Origin: Antedon mediterranea
Taxonomy: Eukaryota; Echinodermata; Crinoidea; Comatulida; Antedonidae
Assembly: GCF_964355755.1 (NCBI RefSeq)
Contig: NC_092676.1
Coordinates: 7,980,288-8,044,287, forward strand
Length of the DNA: 64,000 nt
Direction of reading: 5' to 3'
Shown: in pieces, positions 11,583-24,180 of the stretch
Layout of the letters: each line of letters starts with the position of its first letter
Numbering within the stretch: the stretch's first letter is position 1
The notes under the pieces: model-generated
Told to the model about the DNA's origin: nothing
What the model saw: only the letters and a program-made list of their open reading frames with translations
Database searches by the model: none
Program-made: the position numbers and the translations under genes

Positions 11583-14333
11583 TTAACAGTATATCTACTG
11601 TCTTGCTGTAATTTTTAAAAGTGTTTTGGGAAAAATTTAAAAATTGAATTGTGTTGTCAAGAATCATTTTCCATGATACCAGGACGTGAATTACTGTAGA
11701 TACTAGGACAATCCTTATAGATTGTATATTTATTGAAACTTTACCACTTTACCCACAAAATACACAAAAAAATGAAAACATGTCGATATCAACAGGATTA
11801 TCGACCGTCCTACCATTGATTTCTTCTCTTGAATAGATTGTTAACATTAAAACAAAAAAATCTATTATTTCAATGAATTCAACAAAACTAGGAAAGGACA
11901 AATCTTAGTTGAGCATAATCCCCTTATTGTGCACAGTATCAGTCTTACTTTGATGTGCCGATACGTATCTTAACACAACATTTTCAGGTTCAGTAAATAA
12001 GTATGTCAGTGTCTAAGGTCCTGTGACCACCGAGTGGGTCGTATCGGTGACTGTACAACTGAGTAATCACATTAAATTACAACATTAATATTTAGGCACA
12101 AACTTATGTGATTTTTTTAAAGCATGAAGAACATCATAAAGAATAACTGTTTTCATCGTATTCATTTATTATATTTTTAAATGTCCACAAATTATGTCTT
12201 TATAGGCTTGGTTGTCTATGCAACAAAGTAATTGGACTGATGGCAAATTGCACTGTTTGACGAATGTCATTGAGGGAGCTTTTGATTTGTATTGACCTAA
12301 AGTCCTATGAATTAATGCATTGTCGGTCGTCGTCTGGACCTAGAAACCAAAAAAAAAACTGTGTCTCGCATGCGTACAATTAATTTACATGACCCAACTT
12401 GTTCTTAAGTTGGCGGTCTTAGCCAATGTCCCTATTGAAAGATTTCAATTAATTTTTGGGAGAGTTTTCAGATTTCAGTATTAAGTTCGGTTTTGAAATA
12501 TTTGATTTATTTTCGTCTAGTTACTTATTTTTTATTCATATGATTGAAATAAAAATTCTTTTGTAAAGAATTAAGGACGTGTAAGATATTAATAACAAAA
12601 ATAGGACATTGCTATCACAATTAAATAGTTCAAATTAGAATGTAATATTCCTTTGATAACTCTACAAGCATTCTAAATTGATTGATAGAATGACCTTTGC
12701 CCTTTCAGCAACATTACAAGTAGTCATGTTCATCAAGTCACAATGAACATTCAACAAAAACATTTGTTAAAATTAGATCATCACGAAATCATCAATACAC
12801 AAATGGACAATATCGTTACACAAAAGCGTAGAATATTTTGCATCTACTCGTAATCAGGCATAATAATTGAAGCACGAAACCGGAGTGCTGTATGAATGCA
12901 CAAAGAGAAAAAGCTCAGGAATCAGCTAATCAACCGATAAAACTTTCAATACCTCTCAAATTAAAATATTGTTAAGTCTGTAAGGCGGTAGTGTCGGTTA
13001 TGAAAGCCTAATTTGTTTGTTTATTATACTATTAGAAACACGCCCTTTAGAAATTCACACTTGTACATGCTGTGAATACATTAAAAGCTGTCATTATTTT
13101 GTCAGGACCATCAGAGTCAAAATGACAACCTCATATATTACTACTGTACACCATTACTTTAGTACTTTACGTAACTGTAGTACTGGACTCTAATAGACAA
13201 TACATGCGTCCTCCTCCCACAATTATATTTATTAATTTATGTTCTGTATATATTGTATATTGTATTGTGTGAAACAATAAACTTTAAACTTGGTTTAAAC
13301 ATTTATAGTTTATAAGTAATCTACTTTATCAATTATAAAAATTGATAATCAAATAAAATTTTAAAAAAACATTAATCGAGATGATAATGATAATTACAAG
13401 GCAGATGATGATAAAGAGCGCAATTATGATAAACTTATGACAATAAAGATGATGACAATGAAAAAGATTAGGTTGGAATGATATTGATTTTTCTAACTTT
13501 GTATGACAATGACATTCATGCAAAATATTGTGAATAATTTGTTTAATTTAAAAATAAATAAAGTCAAAATAGTAGCACAAAAACGACAAATCCATACAAT
13601 AAAAATGTTAATCCTTTTTATTACAAAAAAGGAAAAAAAAAGAACTTTGAATCAACTCGGAATTCTGGTCAAGGCAATACTGGTAATCCTCCTTAACCAT
13701 ATCGCAGTTAAAAATCAGCCAAATTTAATCAGTCTAGTTTTTGTTTTCAAAGAAAGCCTTAGGACAAAAACCACCCAATATTTTGTCTTTCTAAACTCAG
13801 TTCATATTTTAAGTGGACAAAAAATAATTGTCAACTGAGAAAAGTTACGGTAAGCAAAGAAACCATCATTTCGTCTAACTATACTATTAGATTTTGAAAA
13901 TATAATTTATATTTTTGAATTATATATTAATTTTCATGTTATTTAATTCTTTGTGATTTGTTCTACAACTTTTGATGTAAGCCTAGTTATAAAATAAATG
14001 TGATTTTAAAGAATAAATAAAATTGAAACTTCTATTAATTCTCCAATAACCACAAATTAAAAATCATTTGATTGCAAAGTCAAATTTTGTTGCATAACTT
14101 TATAATACAATACAATATGGTAAAGAATTTATGCTGACCTGTCTATGACCTACGTTAAAAAATGACAGTGTCAATTCTGACACTTTGTCACTTATTAGCT
14201 CCACCCATCAAATGCCACCTTTCACTTGTTACAGTATACTGTACAGTGAGTTTACTGTAGTAGAATATAATATTCTACTTCTTGACTTTTATTAGGATAC
14301 AGTACAGTATATGAGATAGGGATGGAGAAAAAA
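11583..14333. other. Intronic or non-coding AT-rich DNA
   Basis: No exon is recognised. The frames at 13,329-13,523 and 13,503-13,838 are low-complexity, lysine- or isoleucine-rich readings of AT-rich DNA. Confidence 0.45.
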
Positions 14334-14506
14334 AGGGGGGGGGCGAGTCCGAGGGGTTGGGGGCGAGTCCGAGGGGTTGGGGGCGAGTCCGAGGGGTTGA
14401 GGGTGAGTCCGAGGGGTTGGGGGCGAGTCCGAAGGGTTGGGGGTGAGTCCGAGGGGTTGGGGGTGAGTCTGAGGGGTTGGGGGTGAGTCCGAGCGGTTGG
14501 GGGGTG
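14334..14506. repeat. 20-bp G-rich minisatellite
   Basis: About 8-9 tandem copies of GGGGGCGAGTCCGAGGGGTT, with C/T changes (GGTGAGTCC) and one AGTCT. The plus strand carries repeated GGGG-TT-GGGGG runs able to form G-quadruplexes. The proline-rich open frames on the minus strand are readings of this array, not genes. Confidence 0.9.
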
Positions 14507-14633
14507 TAACACCAAGTGAGGAAAACCGTAAAAGTTCTATTTAGGTATAAATAAATGCTAATTTTGTAAGCATTATTTATAATTATATTGAATATTCTCA
14601 TAACAAAAATGTGTACAAAATATCAAAACATAC

Positions 14634-14685
14634 CTGCCCATAAATAATCAAACTTCTTAAACATGGATGGTTTGTTAAGGTCAGC
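14634..14685 (-). CDS. Possible 52-nt exon of the minus-strand gene
   Basis: This lies between an acceptor-like TATTTTTAACAAG and a donor GGCAG|GTATG. It is open in phase 0 and contains DLNKPSMFKKFDYLW. Its end phase (1) matches the start of the exon at 10,409, giving Gly-Ala-Tyr at the join. It cannot follow the first exon directly, because the phase would create a stop; another exon would be needed between. It is a candidate only. Confidence 0.28.
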
Positions 14686-15784
14686 CTTGTTAAAAATACA
14701 AACAACATGTACAGGCTTCAAGCTCGGACAAATATGTGAACGACGAATGATCTGGACGGGTCAATACGAAGCCAGAACAATCATCAAGGTTACAAACGCT
14801 CAACAGTGTGCGAATATCAATAATTGTAGCAGAAACATTTGAATTAATATTGAACTTTGCGACAGATTTGAATGGCAGAAGTCAGGAATTGGACTGTTCC
14901 ATTTATTGTGGTGGTGTGAATTTTATATTAGATTGTTCTTAGTCATCTAGTATTTTCCGATTACCATATTTTATATGGATGGGTTTGTACACTATACTGA
15001 TACTGTACATTCATTGTACTACATGTTACAAAATTATTTAAACATGTAACTAGAAATTGTTCATTTTATGATACAGAATTATAAAATATAAACGTCTTAT
15101 CGTCATTTCTATACTATTTTTCTTTCTATATTCTAGCAAACAGAAAACTGAAATAACTAATCATTGAAAAATATCTCCTGATTTACAGTAGTATTTTGGC
15201 CACTGTCCGTTAAACACATCATGGGTAAATCCAGGGGGAACACAGTAGACTTGCACAATTCCTTTTTTTCACAGCTAAAATGAAATCATGGACTATTTTT
15301 TTTACTATTTTATATGTAATAAACATTCTGATTTCGGGAAGAATTTGATCGTTGTTTTGGCACCACCGAGTAGGATGTGGTTGGTGGAAACCTACACAGG
15401 AAGACGTGGCCGATTTCTTTACAGGTTTCTCGTTTCCTGTTTATGCCATTGAGGAGAACTGAATGAAGAAATAGTGAATAGTATTGCCAAGTCAAGCGGT
15501 AAATCAAGTCATCGTTGAACTGAAGAGAGACTTCATTTGAATCTAATTATTATCTGTACAGTAGTCATAATTAGATGCCACCTAATTCCTACTAGTGTAC
15601 AGAAGTAATAGTACCAGGGAAGAGTGAAATTACATTATACACTTGTAGATATAAGGCGACAGGTCACGAAAGCCTGACTAGCAGTGTGTTGCACTTAAAG
15701 GCTATCACTGATGTCCAGCACAGTTAAAATAGCCAACACTATTATGTAGACACTTTAAAAACAAAGTGCGAAACATGATTTACA
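14686..15784. other. Intronic or non-coding DNA
   Basis: No gene or clear repeat is recognised. The frame at 15,310-15,507 (minus) has no family signal. Confidence 0.4.
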
Positions 15785-16165
15785 ACCATTCAACGCCTAT
15801 TCAAGGGACACACTTATTCAAGGGACACCCTATTCAAGGGACACACCTATTCAAGGGACACGCCTATTCAAGGGACATACACTATTCAATGGACATACAC
15901 TATTCAATGGACACACACTATTCAAGGGACACACCTATTCAAGGGACACACCTATTCAAGGGTCACACTTATTCAAGGGACACCCTATTCAAGGAACACA
16001 CCTATTCAAGGGACACCACTATTCAAGAGACACACTTATTCAAGGGACACCATTTTCAAGGGACATGCCTATTTAAGGGACATCCCTATTTAAGGGATAT
16101 GCCTATTTAAGGGATATGCCTATTTAAGGGACATCCCCATTTAGGGGACATCCCTATTAAAAGAA
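15785..16165. repeat. Minisatellite built from MITE end motif
   Basis: About 20 imperfect copies of a 14-19-bp unit, CTATTCAAGGGACACAC, drifting rightward into CTATTTAAGGGACATCC and CATTTAGGGGACATCC. It ends in a family C-like right part (TTGTTGGTTTTACCTTAA, to about 16,185). The unit is the subterminal motif of the family C MITE. The 114-aa frame across it is an array translation. Confidence 0.88.
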
Positions 16166-16190
16166 CATTTTGTTGGTTTTACCTTAATAT

Positions 16191-17623
16191 TGTTTAGTAG
16201 TAAGTAGTACACATACCTTTAATTTACAACAATGTATCCGTGATACAGTAAATCCTATAATTAATGTTAGTTTAAAGAAGTTTTTAGAAATCGTTTAAAT
16301 ACTGTAGCGAGTGAAGTTCAGCAGATCTGAGGTATGATATATCCAGAAATAAATTACCACAAATGTTGTTGAGGATTTCCTTTTATATCAATCTGGTTTG
16401 GATTTGGGTCAAGATTGGCTTTTTTGATGAACAATAAAGTGAAAAGAAGAGACAATAATGATGGTATTTAAACAACAGTAGCAAAAAAACAAATATTGTG
16501 CATTTAGTTGAATAAGGACAAGGTTGTGGATTACGTAAACGTAACAAAAAAGTTATAAAAGAATCTGTGGTGGTCGATATACACGAAGCATGAAGAGGAG
16601 GATTTTGTACAATAGCAACGTATCAAGGTTAATTTTATACAAAAGAAAGGTATCAATGAAAGACCAGTTTAAATACACATGCTCTTGGACATGTTAAGAT
16701 CATATTAAGTACTAAACCCAGAGGATATTGTACAATGAATGTGCAAACAAAAATAACTAATAACAATAATAATCTATTTGAAAGGCAAACACCATACATT
16801 TTTAATGTATTATCAGGCATGAATGCTTGTTGACATTTAGTACAATAGTAATTAGTAAACAAATAATATTTTTTATAAAACTTATATAAAATCACTCCAT
16901 TGTTGAATAAAATTTGTTTACAAATTGACTGAAGAAAAATGTTAATATTTTTAATAGTGGAGATGGTGGTATTAGAGAAAATTAAATTCTATTTTGAAAA
17001 GGATATCCTTATAGCAAAATATACACTATTATTATAAACATATTGTACTAGGTACTTCACTTGAGCAGTATGACGAAATATGCTGTCCACTTCAAAAACA
17101 AGGTCACATAATATTACACTGTACAATACACAGTAGGCAAAAGAAAATTTAATAATAATATTCTCTATGACATGACATCATGCTGGGCTCAACATTTTGA
17201 CGTCATATTATATTATGTCTTTTTGGCAAATTGGTAAAATGTTGTAAATTTATGTGATTGTACCATACTAAAAAACTGAAATGAATTCACCACTAGTAAA
17301 ATAGAATCTAATAAGTTAAGTGAGACCATAATATTGCAATACAAAAAATATAAAAATTTATTCATTTTTTGTAATTTATTAAAGACATTTCTTTACCAAA
17401 TTTTAGCCAATTATCGGTACTGTATATACACTGTACAGAAATGAATCACAAATTATGCAAGTCCCGTGTCACATGCATACCACATGCCGCCTGTATCATA
17501 GGCAATAGGCCTTACCGAACTGTAACAATAACATACTGTGAAATTAATACAGGTACAATGTGTGATACATATGTGACGCTGTATTACAGTATTTGCCTAT
17601 GGATTACTGTACATAGTATGTAC
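16191..17623. other. Intronic or non-coding DNA
   Basis: No gene is recognised. The frame at 16,653-16,895 (minus) is unsupported. A TGACATCATG and a TTTTGACGTCATAT motif near 17,172-17,206 recall the centre of family A MITEs, but no inverted ends are seen. Confidence 0.4.
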
Positions 17624-17945
17624 AGTGAGTGGCCGAGCGGTTAAAACAGTGGAACCGTAATTACGTAGCCATAACATCGGCAGGGGTTCGAGGCTCACTC
17701 ACTCCATGGTTGTGGTGGTAGAACGAGTCTTCTCGGATAAGGACTATAAACCATAGGTCCAGTGTACACATCTAGCTCGTGTGCACTTTAAAGAACCTAG
17801 TACATCTTTCGAGACGAGTAGGGGCTTACCCCGGTGTATTAGTACATCACAGCCACTGATCATAAATGGGCCCTCTGGGAGGGAGGTCAGTCTTTGACTG
17901 AAGAGGTTATCCAGTATAAATATATATTTCAATCAATCAATTCAA
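17624..17945 (+). mobile_element. tRNA-headed SINE, near full length
   Basis: The head is class II tRNA-like (Ser/Leu type): GTGAGTGGCCGAGCGGTTAA is the box A region, and GGGGTTCGAGGCTCACTCAC is the box B and acceptor end. The body contains CCATGGTTGTGGTGGTAGAA, GTGTACACATCTAGCTCGTG, GTGCACTTTAAAGAACC, TTTCGAGACGAGTAGGGG and TACCCCGGTGTATTAGTAC. The tail is (AATC)n-like. It abuts the large inverted-repeat element at 17,953. The TTAAAGAACC and GAGTAGGGG core resembles conserved SINE cores of marine invertebrates; which named domain it is cannot be settled here. Confidence 0.85.
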
Positions 17946-18924
17946 TCAATATGGGTGTTTCCATAAATAAAGGGGCCAAGGTGTGACATTAGGGTCAGAA
18001 TTTCAAAGTGTGACATTCTAAGTCTAATAATCAATTCTAAATAGTATATCATGTACTTGAACTAAAAAAAAAAGCAAAATACACATTAAATCTGTTGTCT
18101 CTATGTAACAGCATTTATATAGTATCAACATGCATAGCAAATTTCACGTGTAACGGAGACACCAAAATCACATTATCTACCCCTTTTATAAGTTATTATT
18201 AATAACCTAAAACTGTTTAAATTGGATTTTTAAATAGCTTTTGGGAACATCTTCAATGCAGAAAAATATCATTTAAATCACACCTTTTCAAATTTAAAAA
18301 ATAGCTTATGAAATAATTATGCAAAGCCGTTAAAGTTGACTTAATTTCTATATAAAAGATTTGTAAAGTCACTGCTGTTTAAAAATTACATGTAAACAAT
18401 ACAGAAATGAACAGAATATACCTCAAGTATATACATTTACTAGCAACAAGTCAAATCAGGATCATACCTCTATGTGGAAATAAAACAATATGGTTCATGA
18501 AATATAAATGGAAGATTTCACGTGTAACGGAGACACCAAATGTTCACTTTAACTCGTCACAATGTTTTATGAAATGGTTTGATATGCAGCCATTTTTAAA
18601 GTGTAACAAATGTGGTTACTACTGCATACAATTGATAAACTGGTAAAAATAGTATATCAAATACTATCTTTTAATCAATAAAACAATATAATTCATGCAA
18701 TAAAAAATTGAAGTTTCCACGTGTAACAGAGACACCAAAAAGTTCACTTAAATAAGTCAACAAGAACTACTACATTATTTTTAAAGTGTGACAACTGTAA
18801 TTACTACTGCACACAACAAACTGCTAAAATATACTATTAATAGTCATTTACAGTAAAATCATTGAGAATACATTTGGATATACTTCGCATTAACACTCTT
18901 GTTCAATCATTAAAACGTATAATC

Positions 18925-19065
18925 TATATAAATTTACGTAAGGGAAAAATTTGGTAAATCGCGCATTACTTTTAAAATGTTTACTCAATGGTATATAAAG
19001 TTGGTTCGTACTTTCAGTGCTGATTTTAACCACCTGATGTACAGTAACCCTGTTTAATAATTTAA
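18925..19065 (-). repeat. Dispersed repeat shared with 44.3 kb
   Basis: Its reverse complement matches 44,312-44,445 closely. Shared blocks include GTACGAACCAACTTTATATA, GAGTAAACATT, GCGCGATTTACC and CCCTTACGTAAATTTATATA. The 127-aa minus-strand frame at 18,890-19,273 runs through it and is probably transposon sequence rather than a host gene; I find no domain. Confidence 0.7.
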
Positions 19066-19789
19066 TTTCAGTTATGTAATTTTTTTTTATGCTGAAATTA
19101 CTGTATATTCGAGAACCGTCTGTGGGCTGATGTTTCTTTGGTTGGTCTTTTTGTTGATGCGGCATCTCTATTTTTGGGTTAAATGCAGTTCTCAATTGGA
19201 ACGGTAACATTGTTGATAAACTGCTGATCTGTATAGATGAAAAAAATGACAATGAAACATTAGATTTGCCCATCTGGGTTAAATTTGATTCATCATCATA
19301 TAGAAATATAAAGTATGTAATTAAGTATTTTTAATATAAATTATACCAATTTAAATAAAAATAAATATATCTATTATTATTATAAAATATGTTAGGCCTA
19401 CTATACTAAAGAAAGAGTTTTCTTATCTTATGTTGATGGATTATAATATTTATTATTATTAATTATAAAACAATAAATGAACACTTGTCTTTCTTGAGTT
19501 ATGCTCATAAATTGATTTGACTAAAACTATTGCTTTCTTTTCAGATTATTAGTTTAAAATATTAATTTTATTCATCAAATATTTATTATTATCATTTTAT
19601 TATTATAATAAAATTAATATGTTACTGATTATTTTGTCTTAGTTATACTGGGTATAAATGTTTTTTACGTATTATTTTTAAATGTTGTAAAATGTCTGTT
19701 GACTTTATTTCTCATTCTTTTATAATTGTTTTCAAAACCACATCGGGAAAACAGTAGACTAGTTATAATGTTGAAGTCTATGGAATATA

Positions 19790-20350
19790 TTTAAAACGAA
19801 GAGTAAATAAAGGTTCCCCATTAAACTAAGCGCGATCTCTTTGTAGGGAGCCGACGAAGGAAGCGTGTGGGTTTTGGCCAACAAAATAAAGGTTCACCGA
19901 ACCATGACCGAAATGATACCAGTCACCCCATTTGAGCACCGGGAGTCGCCGAGCCAGCAATCACGTTGGTTTTCAATAAAAATTAAAAAATAAAGGTTCA
20001 TCAAACTGAACAGCTAAAAATAAACGCGATCTCAATTTGGAGGAGAATTTTATTAGCCAAGCACGTGGTGTTTCGGAAAACCCTATTAATAATTATCGTA
20101 CATGGAGTATACACTGTCGCTGTAGAAATACCGCCGGAGTCGCCGATCTCAATGTGGAGGAGAGTTCATTAGCCAAGCACGTGATATTTCGGAAAACCCT
20201 TAATAATTATCGTACAGACCTGTAGAAATACCAGTCACCCCTTTCAGCTTCGGAGTCGCCGAGCCAGCTAAAAATAAAGTTATCGCAATGTGGAGCAGAG
20301 TTCATTGCCCAAGCACGTGGTAATACTATCCTATTACTATTAGGAGAACC
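19790..20350. repeat. Diverged tandem repeat of unknown kind
   Basis: Three to four imperfect units share GCGATCTCAATGTGGAGGAG, AGTTCATTAGCCAAGCACGT, TTTCGGAAAACCCT, AATAATTATCGTACA, ACCAGTCACCCC and GGAGTCGCCGAGCCAGC. Unit length is roughly 130-170 bp. The GC-rich ordered blocks stand out from AT-rich surroundings. It is not a tRNA, snRNA or rRNA that I recognise. Confidence 0.65.
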
Positions 20351-21966
20351 TATTGTTCTTTGTTGTTTTGATTTGATTTCGTTCATAATAAATTGTTATC
20401 CACAGCCTTGCGTTTATACTATATGTAATTGTTTTTATCAATTTAAATAAAGTTATTAATTATTATTAAATTTATAAAACCTTAGTATATCTTCCGTAGA
20501 TTGAAACAACTTAAATATTCCCTACACATCAAGTGAAATCGCCCAAATATGATAGGCGCGCATACGCGACAACCAAGTTGCTTGGACTCGCTCACTATAG
20601 TGGAGGGTATTTTAAATGTATATTATAGTAAACATTTAATTCATATTTTATCTTGTTGAATAGCAACGTTAAATAAATAAACAAAATTATGTACTAATAT
20701 TACACATTATTTTGTGTAATATGTTTTTTATTATAACTGAAATGAACCAAATACAATTCTTTTTTTTCCCACAGTAACAAATAGAATAGTCAAAAACGAC
20801 GAATTTGTTTTTATTCTGAAAGTGGTTGTAAACTATGGACTTTTATCCCTATTTCTTGTGACAATAATTAAATAACTTTTTATTTTTCTGTGTCATATAG
20901 AAGCAATAACCAAATAGCAAACACATAATGTAAAATTTAAAGATTTTATGGTAACTAATTGCTAATTATTTGCAAAATACTACACCAGTATAAGGTCTAG
21001 TACACTACGTAACAAGACACGGCGTATCTTCTACGATGTTACGCTGTAACCTGCCTAGTGGAAAATGTTTTGCAATTTTGCTCATTAATTTGTTAAATAT
21101 TAATCAATTATAGACATATCTGTTCGCGGATCCTAGCGATGATTTTTTTGCCGAGACTTTAGTTCGCCTGCTTCTTGAATCACGTGACCTTCAACTTCAG
21201 AAATAGCTCTCGCGGCGTTCACCACCGATGGTCTATGAATAACTACGTAACGAATATACGAGACACGAAATGTTCTAAAAAAATAGTTTTTCGTCTGTAA
21301 CTGACTAAATAAAATCGCCATTTTGTAGAACATTGTGTAAGGTAAATTTCAGTGATCTGTTGAAGTGAATGTAATTCGATTTTCGTCATTATAGTGGTAC
21401 TTCTTGTGTCTGTTCACTAATAAAGATCGTACTAACAACGTAACAAAGTGAGACACGAAATGTTACGTTGTGATGCTGGACGTCGCGGACCGTTGTGTGG
21501 AAAACAAAAAATCGTGGGAAATTGTAATTAGCTTATATTTAACGTTGCTTTGTACTCTATTGTGATGATAAATAAATACAAAATAACTATTGCTGTAGTA
21601 TATTTTTTAAACTCTGATATGTCAGTGTATTTAAATGTCACACATATTTTAATAAAATGAGCTAGACACCACGATATATTTTTTTTTAAATCGTTTTTTT
21701 TTTCAATTTTTTTTTTCCTACATGTAATAGTATTAACCCATATTATTGTTCTATCATATGATAAAATCATTTTTTAAATAACTATTACCAATTTAGAGTA
21801 AACAGCAAACTAACTATCACCAATACTAAAATACCCACTGGCCCCTTAATTTATGGAAACACCCATATATAAATTATGTGGAGATTCAGTAGAAAGAATG
21901 TTTGGGGAAATTTATTTGATGTTATATAATATATCACAAGAGAAGCACGAACAATTTGTCTAAAGC

Positions 21967-22138
21967 CCCTTTCAGACAGAGCTGTAAGACGGTAATATTG
22001 CGGTAATTCGCGAACGCCGGCTTATGTGTGAAAGGGTAAAAACCCCTTAATGCCGGCTTCCTTTAGACCGCCTCTGGACCTAGTAAAATCGCGGTAATAT
22101 TACCGTCACGGTCGTAAGCCTGATCTGTGTGAAAGAGT
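21967..22138. mobile_element. Palindromic MITE, family D (copy 1)
   Basis: The ends are CCCTTTCAGACAGAGCTGTA and CTGATCTGTGTGAAAG, with GGTAATATTGCGGTAA and GCGGTAATATTACCG in the arms and CGCCGGC/GCCGGC at the centre. A second copy lies 600 bp to the right. Confidence 0.65.
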
Positions 22139-22742
22139 CCACGATATAACGCCTGCTTACGCAGTGAAGCAAGGATAAATTCGGGACATTTTCCTTGATT
22201 GAGAAAGACTGTGGCAATTACTTTAGGCCAAATTATTAGATTATATCCATATATATATTTTTAGGTTAGTTTGTAAATAATACAATGGAAGAATACGGCC
22301 AATAATAAAAAAAATATAACATATATTGCCATTGGTCCAAAGATTATTTAACTTGCTGTAACGTTGTATACGTAAGCCTAGGCCCTAGTTAGCATAGTTC
22401 TAGCAGGAACATCCTCCGGTGCGCGCTCCCCGGTGCTAGCTCATAACAGCTTCTGATAATTAAATTCGCGTCTATTTGTAGGCCTAATAGATTTTGTTTC
22501 TGTAGAATGGCCATCACGATCGGGCAGTTTAGCACGGAGTGGTGTTGGGCAAAAATATAGATTTTATGCATCGTAAATAAAAACCAATAAAACTAAACGA
22601 CGGACACACAAAACAACATCAGCAAACATGTGCGCGCATGGCATGTTTTGTCGCCGGTGCCCGCCATTTTTTTTTTCTCTAAAAGTGCGACCTCTATTTT
22701 ATGAAGACTGTAATCTTTAAAATATTGCGCCTTTTCACTGTG

Positions 22743-22860
22743 GCCTTTCACACAGAAGACGGTAAAATTACCGTAATATTACCTTTTGTGTGAATGGGTT
22801 TAGACCGGCAATAACGCCGGCTTGCTTACCGCAATATTGCCGAAGTTCTGTGTGAAAAGT
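22743..22860. mobile_element. Palindromic MITE, family D (copy 2)
   Basis: The left end is GCCTTTCACACAGAAGACGG and the right end is CGAAGTTCTGTGTGAAAAG, with TTACCGTAATATTACC and TTACCGCAATATTGCC inside. The two copies could instead be the two ends of one roughly 900-bp element (21,967-22,860), since the outermost ends are also inverted. Confidence 0.65.
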
Positions 22861-24084
22861 TTGTTTTGTTGTCAGTAGATAAAGTATTCAATTAAAAAAC
22901 AGCAATTGAAAGAAACCATTGAATACTTCTACAATGGCATAAAGTGCTAATAGACAACAATAAATCACATCCATAAAATTTAGTAGTTTAAAAAGGGAGT
23001 TATTGACAGGCCCACAAGGAATCTGTACAACTGGTTTGCATGCAATGGTACATATTGAAAGCAATATACTTACTGTAATAGCAGTTATCTTTAGCCAAGA
23101 AAATCAACCATATTTTAACTTCTAAAACAATTCAAAATATCTAGACTATGTTTTAAAAAAAAAGCAACTACTTATGGTAAAAGACATGATGGAATTACCC
23201 TTAAAAAACGAGCAGTTATTCAGCCATTTTTTATCTTTAAATTGATTCACTTAACGATATGACAGAAAACGCCGGCAAAACGAGCAGTTACAGTATATAT
23301 ACTCGGCAAAAAAAACTAACATTAAGAATTGGTTTTTTGAACAATATGTTAGAAACTCCTTCAAAATGAACAGTTACTAATGTTGTACTAAACTAGATAA
23401 CTGAATCATATGTTTTACCCTTTTAGTTATTCACTTAAATTATCCAAGATGTAATATATTCCAATTGGTGCAACGATTTGATGGAAACATCCTCAAAACA
23501 AAATGATTACTCAGAAAAAAACTAACCATTTTACCTTTTAATTGCAAGAACTCAATTTACGCCGAGTTCAGTAACAAATAACTTGCGTGCAGTTATGATG
23601 AAATAGATTGCACTCGTGTCTGTTACTCGGCAAGCTTAGCATAGATAAACTAAACTACCTTTTATTGCTGGATGATCCTTAAGCTAGCAATAACAAAGAC
23701 AATCCCACACGTTATTAGCATCAAATAAAGACCCCTTATACCAAGATTATCATCCAACCAACCAAAATGTGATACCATACAAATACGAGATAAACAACAA
23801 TTGTGCTTTGTCGTTACAATATTTTATGTGGTTTCAATTTAAGAGGCGTGTCAAATTTGCATAAATTTACTGTTAATAATAATTATTAATAGATAATTTT
23901 TTTTAACGGAAAACATAAGGGCATTTACAATTTGCATTGTGTACTTGATGCTACTATGTTGTGATAAGGTTTTAAAACAGGATTTGAAGGTAAAACATTG
24001 CATTATTATTTTCCAATAATAATTAATAACTGTATTATTACATATTAATTTAAAGGCAAATTACTGAAAATAATGACAATGCTG
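22861..24084. other. Intronic or non-coding AT-rich DNA
   Basis: No gene or clear repeat is recognised. Confidence 0.4.
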
Positions 24085-24180
24085 TGGGTATCAGTGGCTG
24101 GATTTTAATGGAGCTATACAAAATAAAATAAGCAAAAAGCTTAAGCAGCATAGCTTTCGGGCAACACTAGCCCTTCATAT
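24085..24180 (-). repeat. Retroelement-type repeat, short copy
   Basis: Shares GCTGTGGGTATCAGTGGCTG at its left and GGGCAACACTAGCCCTTCAT at its right with the longer copy at 50.9 kb, with a deletion in the middle. On the minus strand it reads GAAGGGCTAGTGTTGCCCGA then AAGC, a stem-loop ending in GAAA. Confidence 0.65.

Larger units (their letters stand above)
17953..21864. mobile_element. 3.9-kb terminal-inverted-repeat element
   Basis: The ends are near-perfect inverted repeats: GGGTGTTTCCATAAATAAAG at 17,953, followed by GGGCCA, and its complement ending at 21,864, with one mismatch in 26 bp. ATAT on both sides either extends the repeat or is a target duplication. No transposase is recognised. 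Inside are three copies of CACGTGTAACGGAGACACC (about 18,147, 18,518 and 18,720), two of GAGACACGAAATGTT (21,263 and 21,452), and a diverged tandem repeat at 19.8-20.35 kb. It is probably a non-autonomous DNA transposon. Confidence 0.6.

Noticed and set aside
14252-14601. Proline-rich 87- and 108-codon frames
   Set aside because: Read through the 20-bp G-rich minisatellite; several frames are open at once, as expected from the repeat.
15766-16110. 114-codon frame with KGHTYSRDT-type repeats
   Set aside because: Translation of the MITE-derived minisatellite.
17441-17932. Short frames ending SEWPSG and starting MKYIFILDN
   Set aside because: Overlap the tRNA-headed SINE and its flank.
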